Shown here one piece after another: positions 22,891 through 34,250 of a DNA stretch of 64,000 nucleotides. Every line of letters begins with the position of its first letter. The stretch's first letter is position 1. The notes under the pieces were generated by a model that saw only the letters and a program-made list of their open reading frames with translations, made no database searches and was not told the origin of the DNA. The position numbers and the translations under genes are program-made. This stretch comes from Gari tellinella (taxonomy: Eukaryota; Mollusca; Bivalvia; Cardiida; Psammobiidae): the NCBI GenBank assembly GCA_922989275.2, contig OV277864.1:682001-746000 (forward strand), given 5' to 3'.

Positions 22891-23299
22891 TAGTCATGAC
22901 CAGACACAAAGGAGATAACGATAGTTTTCAGTTTGAATGAAACTAAACTTGATCTCAATGTAAAACTAACAACAGAAGAAAAAAGCAGGTTAATAGAAAT
23001 TCAAAGACTTTTGTTTACATATTTGTTTATTGATTGTTTTTGACTGATAAACAATTAGAAGCCTGACCAGACGTCTGATCTGGCACAAGACTGTTTCCAA
23101 TGGAAGGTCTTCACCACTGAAATCCTTTATCGACTTCAATGTCTGTCTTATTCGAATCTATCCACCATTTTGCTTTTGCAAACTTATACTTTGACTGCAA
23201 CAACAATTGATACTGAGCTGTGTTATTTGATGTCGAATCTGGACTCACAATGTTGCACAGACTATTGTTGTCGCAAGAAGGGTGAACAGTGTATTGAAC
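22891..23299. other. Non-coding DNA with a decayed core 1 remnant
   Basis: A remnant of core 1 (CAGACGTCTGATCTGG) at about 23070-23085; otherwise nothing recognised. Confidence 0.45.
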
Positions 23300-23544
23300 T
23301 TAACCCTTTGACTCTCAATGGCGCCGAAAATCGCGTTTACAAACAGTTTGGATCCTGATCAGACGCCTCGTGACGCGGCGTCTGATCATAGACCAAACTG
23401 TTTGACACTCGTATCGATATGTTTTAAGTAACACAGCATTGGAACTTACTTTGAAACGATCTTGCAACAACAAAATTGAAGCAGACGGCAATTAAACGAT
23501 GAAAGGGTAAAATATCACGGACAATTTGGCAGTGAACGGGTTAA
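23300..23544. mobile_element. TTAA-A hairpin MITE
   Basis: TTAA at 23300-23303 and 23541-23544. Core 1 at about 23338-23402 with one base of asymmetry at its centre. The family arm CTTGCAACAACAAAATTGAAG follows. Confidence 0.8.
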
Positions 23545-23844
23545 GGTTCATTTATATAAAGGATTTAGAACTGATATTGTATGTCTAAGATTAACGAAAA
23601 CGAAACTCCTAAACGTTTGCTCAAGGATTGATTTAGATCATTTAAAAAATTGACGTACGGCTGGTAGCGAATACACTAAAACCGGTAAAATATTACACAT
23701 CATTTACCACATTACACATAAAGATACTACATTTGTTCCTGTAAAGATAAATGGGCTATTAATCAACTTGCCAACGACTGATACATACATATAACTGCTT
23801 CATAGCATCCCTTCTTACCAGGGATATATCAGCTGAAAGACGCT
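23545..23844. other. Non-coding DNA
   Basis: No recognisable feature. Confidence 0.4.
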
Positions 23845-24134
23845 TGAGAGAGTGAGTGAGAGATACAGAGATACAGATAGATAGACGGAGTGACAGAAAG
23901 ACTGATAGAGACTATTAGAGAGACGTTGGACAGAGAGAAAGAGACTATGGGAGAGAGGGAGAGAGAGAAAGTGAGAAAGAGAGACAGAGTGATACAGATA
24001 TACATACAGAAGGACAGACAGAAAGACAAAGAGTCACAGAGACAGGGACGTAGACAGAGACTAAGAGACAAAGACAGGGAAAGAGAGATAGAGAGAAAGT
24101 GAGAGATAGGGAGTTAGAGAGATAGAGAGATAAA
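23845..24134. repeat. GA/GACA microsatellite outside the unit array
   Basis: About 290 bp of imperfect GAGAGA and GACAGA repeats without the composite-unit flanks. Confidence 0.85.
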
Positions 24135-25210
24135 TCTGCTAAAATATTTGCAGAATTCTGAAACGTGAGCTCGTTCGAGTTACATGTACATGTATCGCGG
24201 TATGGAATATTTGTAGCAAGTTTTATTAAAATCTGTCCCAAAAAAACGGTAAAAGCAATTGAAAAAGGTAAACCTCGAAACATTAGAAGCCAAATCGAGA
24301 ACTTGCAATGTGCATGTCAAGTCCCTCGATTTCTTGAACTACCATATCAAATTTTTATCGGAAGGAAATTGAACTGAGAATTAAAAAGTGATTGCCTTTT
24401 CTACAAAATGCCTATTTTGTTTCAATAAAAGGGTCATAACTCTGCTAAAATTTATCGCAGAAATTTAAAAACACTATTTTGTTTGAGCTATAGGGGATTA
24501 AATATATATGTAGCAAGTTTGATTAAAACCGGTCAACAAAAAAAGTAAAGGAGAATTTGCAAGAAAAGTTAACCAACGGATAACAATGGCATAACTCTGA
24601 AAATAAAAAGTTCGTATGATAGAAAACTCGTAATATACATCCAATCCCTTTACTTGCTTTTTGTATCACTATATCACAGGAATTGAAAAGATAGTTTTTG
24701 CCTTTTCTACAAAACGTCCATTTTTAGGATGAAAGGGATATAACTCTGGGTGTCTGTAATACTGTTGGTGATAGAAGTTGACAGACAGTTACCAGCTGAG
24801 CAAGTTTCAAAAGGATTGGAATACACATGTTCGAGTTAGAGAGCGGACAAGCATAATGATGTTCACAGACGGACGTTTGGGCGCATAAATCAATACTTAT
24901 GTGACCAATATAGCTAGTCATACAAGTGAAAATCATTCACCTGGCCATCTCTTTTGTGATATTAATCTTGCAATTTCTAGTAACACTAACCAAGCCATTA
25001 GTGGGAATAGGGTTAGGGTTAGCTTCTAGGTCATTTTATTGCTAAGTGAGATCAACGAAAAATTATGTTATGTTGCTAGCCTCGTTAAAAGATACAAGGA
25101 AATTGCCACATAACACAAAGGTTTGGAATATGAGACGGACGGGACGGACAGACTGACGGACAGCGCCGTATCAGTATAGAAACGTGATTTCTGTAGACGA
25201 GCGTATAAAA
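24135..25210. repeat. Dispersed repeat with ATAACTCTG motifs
   Basis: Reiterated segments around CATAACTCTGCTAAAATTT and GTAGCAAGTTTGATTAAAA at roughly 150-200-bp spacing, ending in GACGGACGGGACGGACAGAC. Similar sequences are common in molluscan DNA, by recollection. No coding potential. Confidence 0.45.
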
Positions 25211-27622
25211 AAGGGGTCATTGACATGTACAGGTTTTTTTCTGAAATTAGTTTAATTTAAACATGTTTTATTTCAATAATTTCCCTGAACGACAATATGA
25301 TTTGTGTGTTAAGATCTAACATCGTTCAAGTAGATAATTCCAGTTTACAATAAGATAACATAATAATCAACTAATACGTATGTTTACTGTCACAATAATC
25401 AGTTCTAGCTCAGATACCCTTGAATGGTAATAAATATATGAACATAGTGTGACAAAATACGTTTATTATATTCAATACAAATTTCATAGATTTACAAGCA
25501 TTTTATTCTTTGCATTAGCCTAAGTGCTATATATATAATCCTTGTGAGGATGCATTTCATTTTCTCTTGAATGTCCCTTATACACACAAACATGAAACAT
25601 TATGCCAAATAACCTGCCTCATACAACTTCAGCCACCTTAGACCTCCACCTCTGATCAGGAGATGAATCGAAACCTCTTGAAAATATGCATATTTTTCAG
25701 ACAGTCCATAAGTACATCCACGATATCATGCGATTCTCAACAAATACGTAATAAGTTTATGCTATTTCATATAGTTATGTTGCTTGTTTTAGTTTATCCG
25801 GTGGCACCCTAAATCCAATATTTTGCCAGTATGTTGTACTTCAAAAATTACTTTAAACTCGTCTTAATATCTTATACATGTACACCGCCGTATAGATATC
25901 ATGGTTATTTAGCTGCTTACAATATGTTTTGAAAATCTTTAAACGAACAATTTATATTAAAGTAAAAGAGTATTAACAACATCGCAGTTATTCCACCGAT
26001 AACGAATTTAGCAAAGCAAATATTCTATTTTCTACTTTATTATGCTATGCTACTGTTTTGTATACATCTAGAGAAAGGACCAATGATAGTGTTGCAATAA
26101 GGTGTAGCCTTATCCCTTTGCACATGTTATTATGCAAATAAATATGTTTAAACTATATTACATTGGGCTCATACATGTACATATTCAATGTTTGATATCT
26201 CTGTCATGGTAGCCAGCAGTCATCCAAATTCTGACACAATGTCTGCTTGTATAACAATTACGAACAGTTTATATACTATTTTAAGGCGACAGGAAATTGA
26301 GTATGTCGTCTTCTCGGAATGACAATCCATTACTTCATACAACACTGACTGCTCGGATATTACTATGACAACCAAATTAGTCCGTATCCTTCAAAGCGAG
26401 AAGTGGCATTTGGAAGCAGTATGGACCCAGATCAGACATCGATTAACTCGACGTCTGAACATGATCAAACAGCTTGACACTCGCATTGAAGACGTGTGTA
26501 GTTGATATACGCGAATCCTAATTTGAAGATATAACAAACATTGCAGAAGATGGCTTTAGAGCATAGTTTTATTACGATATAATAAGAGGAATAGAAGTTT
26601 TTTTTAAAATAAAATCGCTCTAGAGTATTGTTTATCTCTGTGTCTGATTAAACAACAAACTATCCGAGATGGGGTGCTCAGGTTTCTTAAATAAAAAACC
26701 CCCCAAACAACACAAATATAAGTGCAGCCGCCACTGGTGTGGCTACTGCGCTGCTGTTATATATATATATATATACCATCTACTTAAGAAATCAGTTCAT
26801 TTCTTATATTTACAATATATTTGCTGAAATTTCTAACATTAAATAAACTTTTGTTAGTACGCATGTATGTTTAATCCATATTAGAAGTAAATAACACGAA
26901 TAATGTGTACCCTATAAGGAACAGCCATTACCGATTTATTGATTCAGTGTACATTCGAAAGCAGAAAAAAAAGTTCCATTGTCAACAACTTGACAGTTTG
27001 GCGCGAAAAATGCCGATTGTTGACGTCATTGGAAGTGACGTCCTTTTAAAGTAGGATAAATATATCGGGTTTTTTTGGTCAAAAAGAAACGCAGATAGCC
27101 GAGCTGTTTATAAGGTAGATTCCTATGTCAATTGTCTAGCAATTTATCTCATTAATAAAGAAGAATATTAGTCGGGAATCATGGTTTCCACTAGTAGGAA
27201 GGCATATATCGGTTAAGAACAAATTTTGAAAAACTCCGCCAAATATTTGCTGTCCCATGTTCCAAAGATTAATTCGCGACTGTAAACTGCATATACCCCG
27301 CCTCCCCTTCGAAGCTTTTCCACAAGTCCCGTCCTCTCGAAAAGTGGTGTTTGTATGAAATGAACACACTTTTTGTCAATGGAATTGAATGGGGCGATTG
27401 TAAATATTAATTGGTACATGTATATGCTTTATACGCTCATCTATCATATCCCAATGTAAGACAAGGTTGCTGACGAAACATCGGTATGATTGTCGTACAG
27501 TTTGGATCCTGTTCAGAAAACGAATTATTTGGTATGTTGGCAAGTGATTTTTTCTTAGGCAAAAGCAATAGCGTGATTATCTAGAAAACCTTTAAAGATG
27601 AGATATAAACACATTTGATGTG
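25211..27622. other. AT-rich DNA without a supported gene
   Basis: Holds a decayed core 1 at about 26405-26475 (ATCAGACATCGATTAACTCG), an (AT)n tract near 26758-26775 and a short CT-free minus-strand frame at 27213-27419. Nothing else is recognised. Confidence 0.5.
27213..27419 (-). other. Possible isolated exon or ORF, 68 codons
   Basis: The minus-strand frame has balanced, non-repetitive composition in its C-terminal half (LIFGTWDSKYLAEFF), unlike the repeat-derived frames around it. I do not recognise a family, and no partner exon or convincing splice site is seen. Chance is a real alternative. Confidence 0.15.
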
Positions 27623-27863
27623 CAGTGAAGAAGACATTCTTTCCCAATAAACGCGTTTACTCTAGCCTATTATTTGCATTGAAAACAGTTTGGAGCCAGG
27701 TAATCTGGCGTCTGATCAGGTGTTCCGGCGTCTGATTAGGCTCCAAACTGTTTGCCACTCAGATCTACATAAACTGGGAGAAATGTCAAAAAGTTATAAT
27801 TGTCTATATTTTATTGCAAATTTGCGTTTTCATTTCGTTTGCGTTTAAACGTCTTCTCCACTG
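27623..27863. mobile_element. TA-D hairpin MITE
   Basis: Ends CAGTGAAGAAGACATTC and AAACGTCTTCTCCACTG. Core 1 is unusual: its centre carries a partial duplication (GGCGTCTGATCAGGTGTTCC then GGCGTCTGATTAGG). Flanking TA is not intact. Confidence 0.7.
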
Positions 27864-28660
27864 GTACTAGAAAATCTTCTAAGCTCTGAGATATTTAAAC
27901 TCATTTGATGTATGTCAATTACACTTTTGATAAGAGTGGTTGTTAAATCGGTTAACATGCGTATTATGTTCATACTGGCACCCGGTTAATACACGCACAC
28001 TGTCATGTTATTAATTTACGATGAAACGCCTTGAGATATGCATAAAGTTTGTATTCATATGTGTTCACAATTTGCATGTTGTGTCGTTATTATGTTTGAT
28101 ATATCAGCGTGGCGCCTTATCAATTTTAAAACACGGTGAAATATCTCGTGACAATTAACCGTTGTAATCATACACTGCGTGCTCGAACTACTCAAATTAT
28201 ATATTTGATATTATTTATTATTTCCCTTAAAACCGTAAAAATATGCATAGAACTAAATGGAGATTTCATATATAAAGGTGTGAATATTTTCTTTTCAGAA
28301 TACATGTATACTGACGTGTTTTATCAATCTCAACGCGATAAACAATTGAATGTAACTTCGCTAACAGTTTGGATCCTTACCATACGCTATTTTACACTGT
28401 GTCCGGGGCCCGTCTCATATGAATATTATATGTTTTATTCAGCAAAGACATACATGTCTATCAGCATTATATAATATAATACATATAAAGACGAGTAATG
28501 ACGGGCAGTCAGTCTTATAACAATAATCTGCAAAGTATATTAGACTCTGCACATTTTACATCTTTTTGGTATATGAACTATTGATTATTTAACACATTTT
28601 TGTTCTCTTCAGGATAATAATTCCAGCATAAAAATATTTCAAAACTCTAGAAATTTGCAG
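27864..28660. other. Non-coding DNA
   Basis: A 112-codon frame at 28136-28474 shows no domain and low-complexity features. Nothing else recognised. Confidence 0.45.
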
Positions 28661-28975
28661 ATTTAAGCTTAAAACTGGCTTAAAGTAAGGCAGAATACGC
28701 ATTATGACGCATTCCGACTCTACTTTAAACCCGCTTCAAGTATTCAACTTTCTAAAACGAGCTATGGAGCAAAGTGTTAACTATCGGAGAAAAAAAAACA
28801 TTGTACGACAAATGTTGTCGTTAGTAAGATTATAAAAGCAGCGCATGGGATCAAAACCACCGACCTGCCTTCCTTTTAGTTCTTGGCAGAGGTGATACTC
28901 TCAGTCTAATTAACAGAAACAATTCCCTATGACAATTAAGCTCCAGAAACACGACAATGTAAGAAGGTCTCTGGG
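28661..28975. repeat. Decayed core 2, MITE fragment and a dispersed repeat
   Basis: 28675-28735 is a worn core 2 of TTAA-B type. 28795-28830 resembles the 3318-3557 MITE (GTACGACAAAT). 28845-28975 matches, in opposite orientation, the sequence at about 40050-40175 (GATCAAAACCACCGACCTGC against GGTGGTTTTGATCC). Confidence 0.5.
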
Positions 28976-29410
28976 ACAATGAGTTTGGAACCATATCAGA
29001 CACCGGGTAATATGGCGTTTGACAGGGCTGCCATTTCTCCGGATTTTTCCTAAATCTCCGGATTTTTTCCAAGAACATGGTAGCTTAAAGCAGGCTGGAA
29101 GTAAAGCAGAATGCGCCCTTAGGCGCATTCTGCTTTACTTACAGCCAGCTTTAAGTAGTCGCATGTCAACAAAACAAGAAAAAGGCTATGGGGTAAAGAG
29201 GTACGATTCATAAAATCGCACTTGAAAAATGCAAAATTGGCAATCTTAGGATTTTTCATGTCAACTTATGGCAGCCCTGGTTTGATCAAGCTCTAAACTG
29301 TTTGCCAATCAGATTAGAATAAATAATAACAATTTTCAACAAGGTGACAGTTTCTGCGTTTCACTGCATTGCTATTGCGTTTCGTTTGCGTTAAAACTGG
29401 GAAGAATAAT
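28976..29410. mobile_element. TA-D copy split by another insertion
   Basis: Core 1 begins at 28981 (GAGTTTGGAACC), is broken at 29022 and resumes at 29280. It continues into the TA-D arm with TTGCGTTTCGTTTGCGTTA-like sequence to about 29400. Confidence 0.7.
29023..29279. mobile_element. 257-bp insertion with CAGGGCTGCCAT ends
   Basis: Perfect 12-bp TIRs CAGGGCTGCCAT/ATGGCAGCCCTG and a 6-bp duplication GTTTGA at 29017-29022 and 29280-29285. Removing it restores the expected core 1 sequence. Hairpin core 2 lies inside at about 29083-29152. CAGGG ends suggest a hAT-like element, though a 6-bp duplication is shorter than usual. Confidence 0.75.
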
Positions 29411-29476
29411 TTATTATATACCTATCGATGATTTATAGAGATTTCTCAGTTAGATAAATTTCATATCGTCACTGTT

Positions 29477-29506
29477 GATATCATCACTACATGTAGTGAT
29501 GATATC
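29477..29506. repeat. Perfect 30-bp palindrome
   Basis: GATATCATCACTACA and its exact mirror, with no spacer. Confidence 0.85.
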
Positions 29507-29589
29507 ACTTTTTATGAAGTCACGTCATAATTAGTTAAGTGACTTAGCGGTAATCATTTTTTTGTGTTTTTCCTGTAAACACGTTAATA

Positions 29590-29780
29590 AAATGTATATA
29601 ATAAATAGAATAATCAATTCCATTGAATAGATATGAAAATTATATCACTCAAATGGTTTGTTATCTGGTTAAAAAACTCGTCCTGCGGACTCGTTTTTTA
29701 ACCAGATAACAACCCATTCTCGTGAAATATTTTTCATATCAATCCAAAGAAATTGATTATCCTCTATTTATTCGCTGCTG
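29590..29780. mobile_element. Palindromic MITE-like sequence
   Basis: Arms meet at ACTCGTCCTGCGGACTCGT. TTGTTATCTGGTTAAAAAAC mirrors GTTTTTTAACCAGATAACAA, and homology continues outward through GAATAATCAATT and its inverse. Termini and duplication are not clear. Confidence 0.65.
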
Positions 29781-30091
29781 TTATCTAATCTAGTAAACAA
29801 CCATTATTGTGGATCTTATCGGTTAACATAGGGGTAGAAAGTTTGCCATGTTCGAATATCTCCATTCTCTCTGAGTTCGCAAAACTCGGTTAGTTGAGGA
29901 CGGGTCTAAACCGTAGCAAAGACAAAAAGTTCCGGAAAATTTACAAAGCCGCTTCAATTTATACACTCATTACATTAATAATGCAATTGTGTTTATACGT
30001 TCTGTCAATGTGTTCTAATTTCAGATCAGATGCACACATTCATCTAAGTGAGGAATTACTCATCCCCTTCACAGTCATGGTATTCATTGCC
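29781..30091. other. Non-coding DNA
   Basis: Nothing recognised. Confidence 0.4.
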
Positions 30092-30308
30092 CTAACCCAT
30101 TCACTGCCGTGACGTCATCAATTTTAAACAGTTGTCGTCTGCTTTTATTTTTTAAATTTCAATATTTGCTATTTTGACTGAAGAAATATTGAAATGAGTG
30201 TCAAACAGTTTGGATCCTGATCAGACGCCGCGTGACGCGGCGTCTGATCAGGATCCAAACTGTTTGCAAAAAACTGTTGTTCACGAGGTAAGACAGTTAA
30301 GGGGTTAA
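30092..30308. mobile_element. TTAA-E hairpin MITE
   Basis: Left end CTAACCCATTCACTGCCGTG (one change from TTAA), right end TTAAGGGGTTAA. Core 1 is perfect around 30200-30267 with centre CGCCGCGTGACGCGGCG. Confidence 0.75.
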
Positions 30309-30598
30309 AAGTTACATCGACTTTTAATTTCTCAAATTTGGATGTCAGTTTAACAGATAAGCACTTTGTATCCTTGTCAGACGCCGAGTTATTCGAGTTA
30401 CTCACCGTCAGGTCATGATCTAAGAGTTTGCAGATACCGGTGTAGTGAAATAGTTAATTGCATTAGGTTTATATTTAAAGGCAATTGTCCTCGGGCAAGT
30501 TTCAGTTTTTACGACCGGAAGGGCGTTCAACTAAATACACACGTACCTGTATTAGCTGTAGCTAACCATATGTGATAGTCCCACCTAGCATGAATGTT
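30309..30598. other. Non-coding DNA with decayed core 1
   Basis: GTCAGACGCCGAGTTATTCG near 30377 is a degraded hairpin. No gene. Confidence 0.4.
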
Positions 30599-30855
30599 CC
30601 TGATGCTTTGGATTTTGATTTGATTTGTTTTGATTTTACGTCACTTTCAACAGTATTTCAGTCATATCGCGACGTCCAGCTAATTACAGGTGGGGGAAGA
30701 CCCCAGAAGTCCTTTATGCACTGTTTCAGGCACAAATTGGCAACTGGGTAGAACCACCGACCTTTCGCAAGCCAGCTGGAAGGCTTCCCCACCAGCTGGC
30801 TTGCGGAAGGTCGGTGGTTCTACCCAGTTGCCAATTTGTGCCTGATGCTTTGGAT
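30599..30855 (-). mobile_element. tRNA-derived SINE with inverted 5' segment
   Basis: A 15-bp direct repeat, CCTGATGCTTTGGAT, flanks the insertion at 30599-30613 and 30841-30855. The SINE reads on the minus strand: its tail (AAATCAAAACAAATCAAAT) abuts the left repeat, and its body includes GGTCTTCCCCCACC. About 60 bp of body is then repeated in inverted orientation, making a palindrome at 30727-30844. Body sequence matches the SINE at 50926-51180. Confidence 0.75.
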
Positions 30856-33800
30856 GTTTATTTTGGATTGAACCAAGATTAACTGCTCTCGTTAGTGTTT
30901 TTTTTTAAGTTTGTAAATAATACGAATATTTCTATTGAATTTGAAATTTTAACCGACAATTAATCCTGTAGCTAGATATTTGATTTTAATTACTGATGTT
31001 GTTGTTCTATTTATCATATCCCTCTTTAAGTTCTAAATTATAGTTTAAAAAGGTATTTCGTTCAACAGGTCCTCACAATAAATGTAGAGAAAACAATGGT
31101 TTGCACTTTAGAAACAATGAACAACAATTTACAATATCGGTGTTTTTTATCGATACTGATAGTGTTAAAACTATAACAAAATTATATATCGGTTTAGTTT
31201 AAACAATATTTTATTCAGAAGAAAAGGATTGGACAACAGGCAAAGCCTATGTGAGTCCTCTCCAAGTATAATCAAGGTATGAACAGTGTTATACATATAC
31301 ATATAAGAGTCGAACTTATAAATTATTGTAAGTACATGTACGTGTATAAAGATACTTGTAATCAAGTAAAATTTGTATCCAACTACAGTTACGGTTCGAT
31401 ATCGTAAACTCGCCCAACTCGAATACATTCCTACCTTAAGCCGAAGCACGGCTAGGCTACATTCTTGGAAATAATGACATGTTGGATCAAAGCCTGATAG
31501 GAGTTCTGTTATTTAATTGTATAAGTAAGAGGAAATTCGAGTTAAGCGGGTTCGAAATATCGAAGTCCGACTTTATTTACTAAGAATTTTTGATCATAGT
31601 ACAAAATATTTAGTATATGAGTATAACTCAATAGCATTTGGAAGTTCATATTATATGCTATTATATCGGTTTCAATTCCATGTTGAATAAAAACATGTAT
31701 TCGTGTGTTAAAGCTACATGGTGATATTGCAATCACGTGGTTCCGTATAACAGGTTTTAAAATTGACTTGGAAAACGAAATATATTTTTTGTTATGTGGA
31801 TCAAATATTGTTATACGGAGCAGATAGCTAGGTTGTGTGTATTATTGTTACATTAAACGTTTGCGCATACATGTATATATATATATATATATATGTGTGT
31901 GCCGTGTCATGAGAAAAACCTTACAAACAGCGTAGATTAAGGCCAGCCATAAGCGGCGGCTGGTCTTGATCTACACAACTTAACATCAACATGCAACAAA
32001 AGCATTTTATGTACGGTATTTTGGGGTGTTGACCGAAGTGAGGTAGAGTTAAGGACGACAACGGTGCTTGGAATGCACAATGTTGCAATGTAATCAGGCT
32101 GGTTTTGTTATGGCACGGCTCATTTGTAAGATTCTTTATGTATACTACAAACTAGGTAAACTACAAACATCTATTGTCGCAAATGCAATATCTTAAATTT
32201 CTTGTTAAGGATGACCGCCTGTCTCAGAGCGCATGCGTACATTTTCCGAAAACCAAAAGCCGTTCTTATTTATGAACACTAAAAAATAGATCCTAACTTC
32301 GCTCCAAAACCTGATATATAACAGAAATATATCGATTGCGTGATTAAATGATAATTTATTTCGTTAATGTGATGCACTTGAGTCAAACATTAGTTTACGG
32401 CAGCGGAAAGGCATACATGTACGCCAATGTTTTATCGCTGAACTGCACATGTGCCAGCACAGAGGAACTGACTACGTGTTTTGAACAATGAAAATACTGA
32501 TTGATCTGTGTAATAAATGTACATGTATGCGGTAAATATTTGGATAAACAAAGCAACTCAGTTGTCATCATCTTGGATAAATGAATTAAATCACTTTATC
32601 AACATAAATGTGTCAGAAACGACTTCTATAAACACATTCGACCCTAGCTTCGAGTATACACTTCATTAACAAATAGTGTACCTGTGAAGAATACAACTGC
32701 CTGCGAAAACAGTGTAGATCCTGATCAGAGGGCTTCTGGTCCTATTTGTCAGCTTGCAATATGTTGTTAAAATTAACCCAAGATAGTAAGAAATGGCCAG
32801 GTTTAGTTGGCTTCGCAATTTTCTATGTCTAAGTATTTGTGCAAATTAACAGCTTATTGCAAATTTCAAACGAACAATGTCTTGCCATATTAATGCAGAA
32901 TGCGTGTTCAGTGTGCAATCACAAATAGTTCAAAATAGACATTACTGAATTTTAAAATGAATTGCCCATTTGACGTTTTAGAGGTAAATGCGGCGACTTA
33001 GTATACTCATCCTTTCCAAACACTGTACTTGTTAAGAGTATACTTGTCCTAAACAAATAGAGAATACCAATATCAGAAGGCTCCCGAATGAGCCATGTAA
33101 TCAATGTCTGCATGGCCTTTCTTTGCAATTTAATTGTAGTAATACAACTCGAAATAGTCAGAAATAAAATAAACAGTATTGGACACTAAAATACCTAGTA
33201 ATGTTTGAGCACATTCAGGGGTGAATCAATTTATCAAGACATGTGTAAAATAGGACACAATAACTCGACACTTCAAGGAAGATAAACTTTACACCAAAAC
33301 CTACAAATTGTGCATTGGGGTTTCCCAATTAGAACAACAGATATTGCTTTACAGAACTGCTCAAATAATTCAGTCATTTGTTCAAGCTGTCGTTAATGCA
33401 GTTGGAAACTTAAGTAGGTCACATCGGAAAGTAAACATGTCCTAAATGAGTTTTCAACTTTACTTAATCCTGAAAGAGCAAACCCCTTCTCTTTACATAA
33501 CTACATACTGCTCTAAGGAATGTTAGTTTTACATCAGTTTTGATAAAATTCCAATACAATACGATGTTTTTGGGGAGCGATAAACGATATCATTTGAAGA
33601 CAATACTTTTTAAATGGCTTTCAATCCGAGACTGGACGTTATTAAGTTGTCGCCAAATAATATTGTCGTCCACAAAAATTCTCACAACCTGTTCTAACCG
33701 CATTTTCTCACAGGAAACAAAAACGCCAACCCACAAAAACAGTGTATAAAACAGACTGTATGTAGATAAGTATCCACGCCGAGTTAATTTGCGTCTTATC

Positions 33801-34032
33801 TGGATGAAAGCTGTTTGAAACTGGTGTCACAGTGTTTTACAATGTTAAATGGGAAGTTGTATGGCATTATCACGTATATTATTATTGTACGAATATCTCT
33901 CTTAACCTAAAGAAAACTAGACCAGTTTTCGTCTTGAAAACATGTGTTGTTTCAGTAAACCAAACGGTAAGGTTGTTATATCCTGCTTCTTAGCAATTAT
34001 TGATTAAGTATCAACCAATATATAATCATTTT
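30856..34032. other. AT-rich DNA without a supported gene
   Basis: Contains a (TA)n tract at about 31869-31893, degenerate hairpins at 31925-31980 (GTAGATTAAGGCCAGCCATA) and near 32700-32740 and 33770-33820, and scattered short frames without domains. I see no exon I can support. Confidence 0.5.
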
Positions 34033-34250
34033 AACCCATTTGCGCTAAGTGGATTTTCCATGCTTATATACTTTATTAGTCCATTTTTTATTTAAGGGTT
34101 CCCTGTCTAAATTTTCCTTTTCGTTTTCTTTTATATAGAAATTCCTTTCAACAAACAGTGTATACTGTAATCAGACGCCGCATTATGCGCCGTCTGACCA
34201 TAGTCTACACTATTTGCCTATATCACATTTTATGGAAACGGGGTCAAACT
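34033..34250. mobile_element. TTAA-F-like MITE, decayed
   Basis: TTAACCCATTTGCGC start, with hairpin AACAGTGTATACTGTAATCA ... ACTATTTGCC around 34155-34217 and centre CGCCGCATTATGCGCCG. The right terminus is unclear. Confidence 0.5.

Noticed and set aside
25006..25025. Interstitial telomere (AGGGTTAGGGTTAG)
   Set aside because: Only about two repeats, which is expected by chance in this composition.
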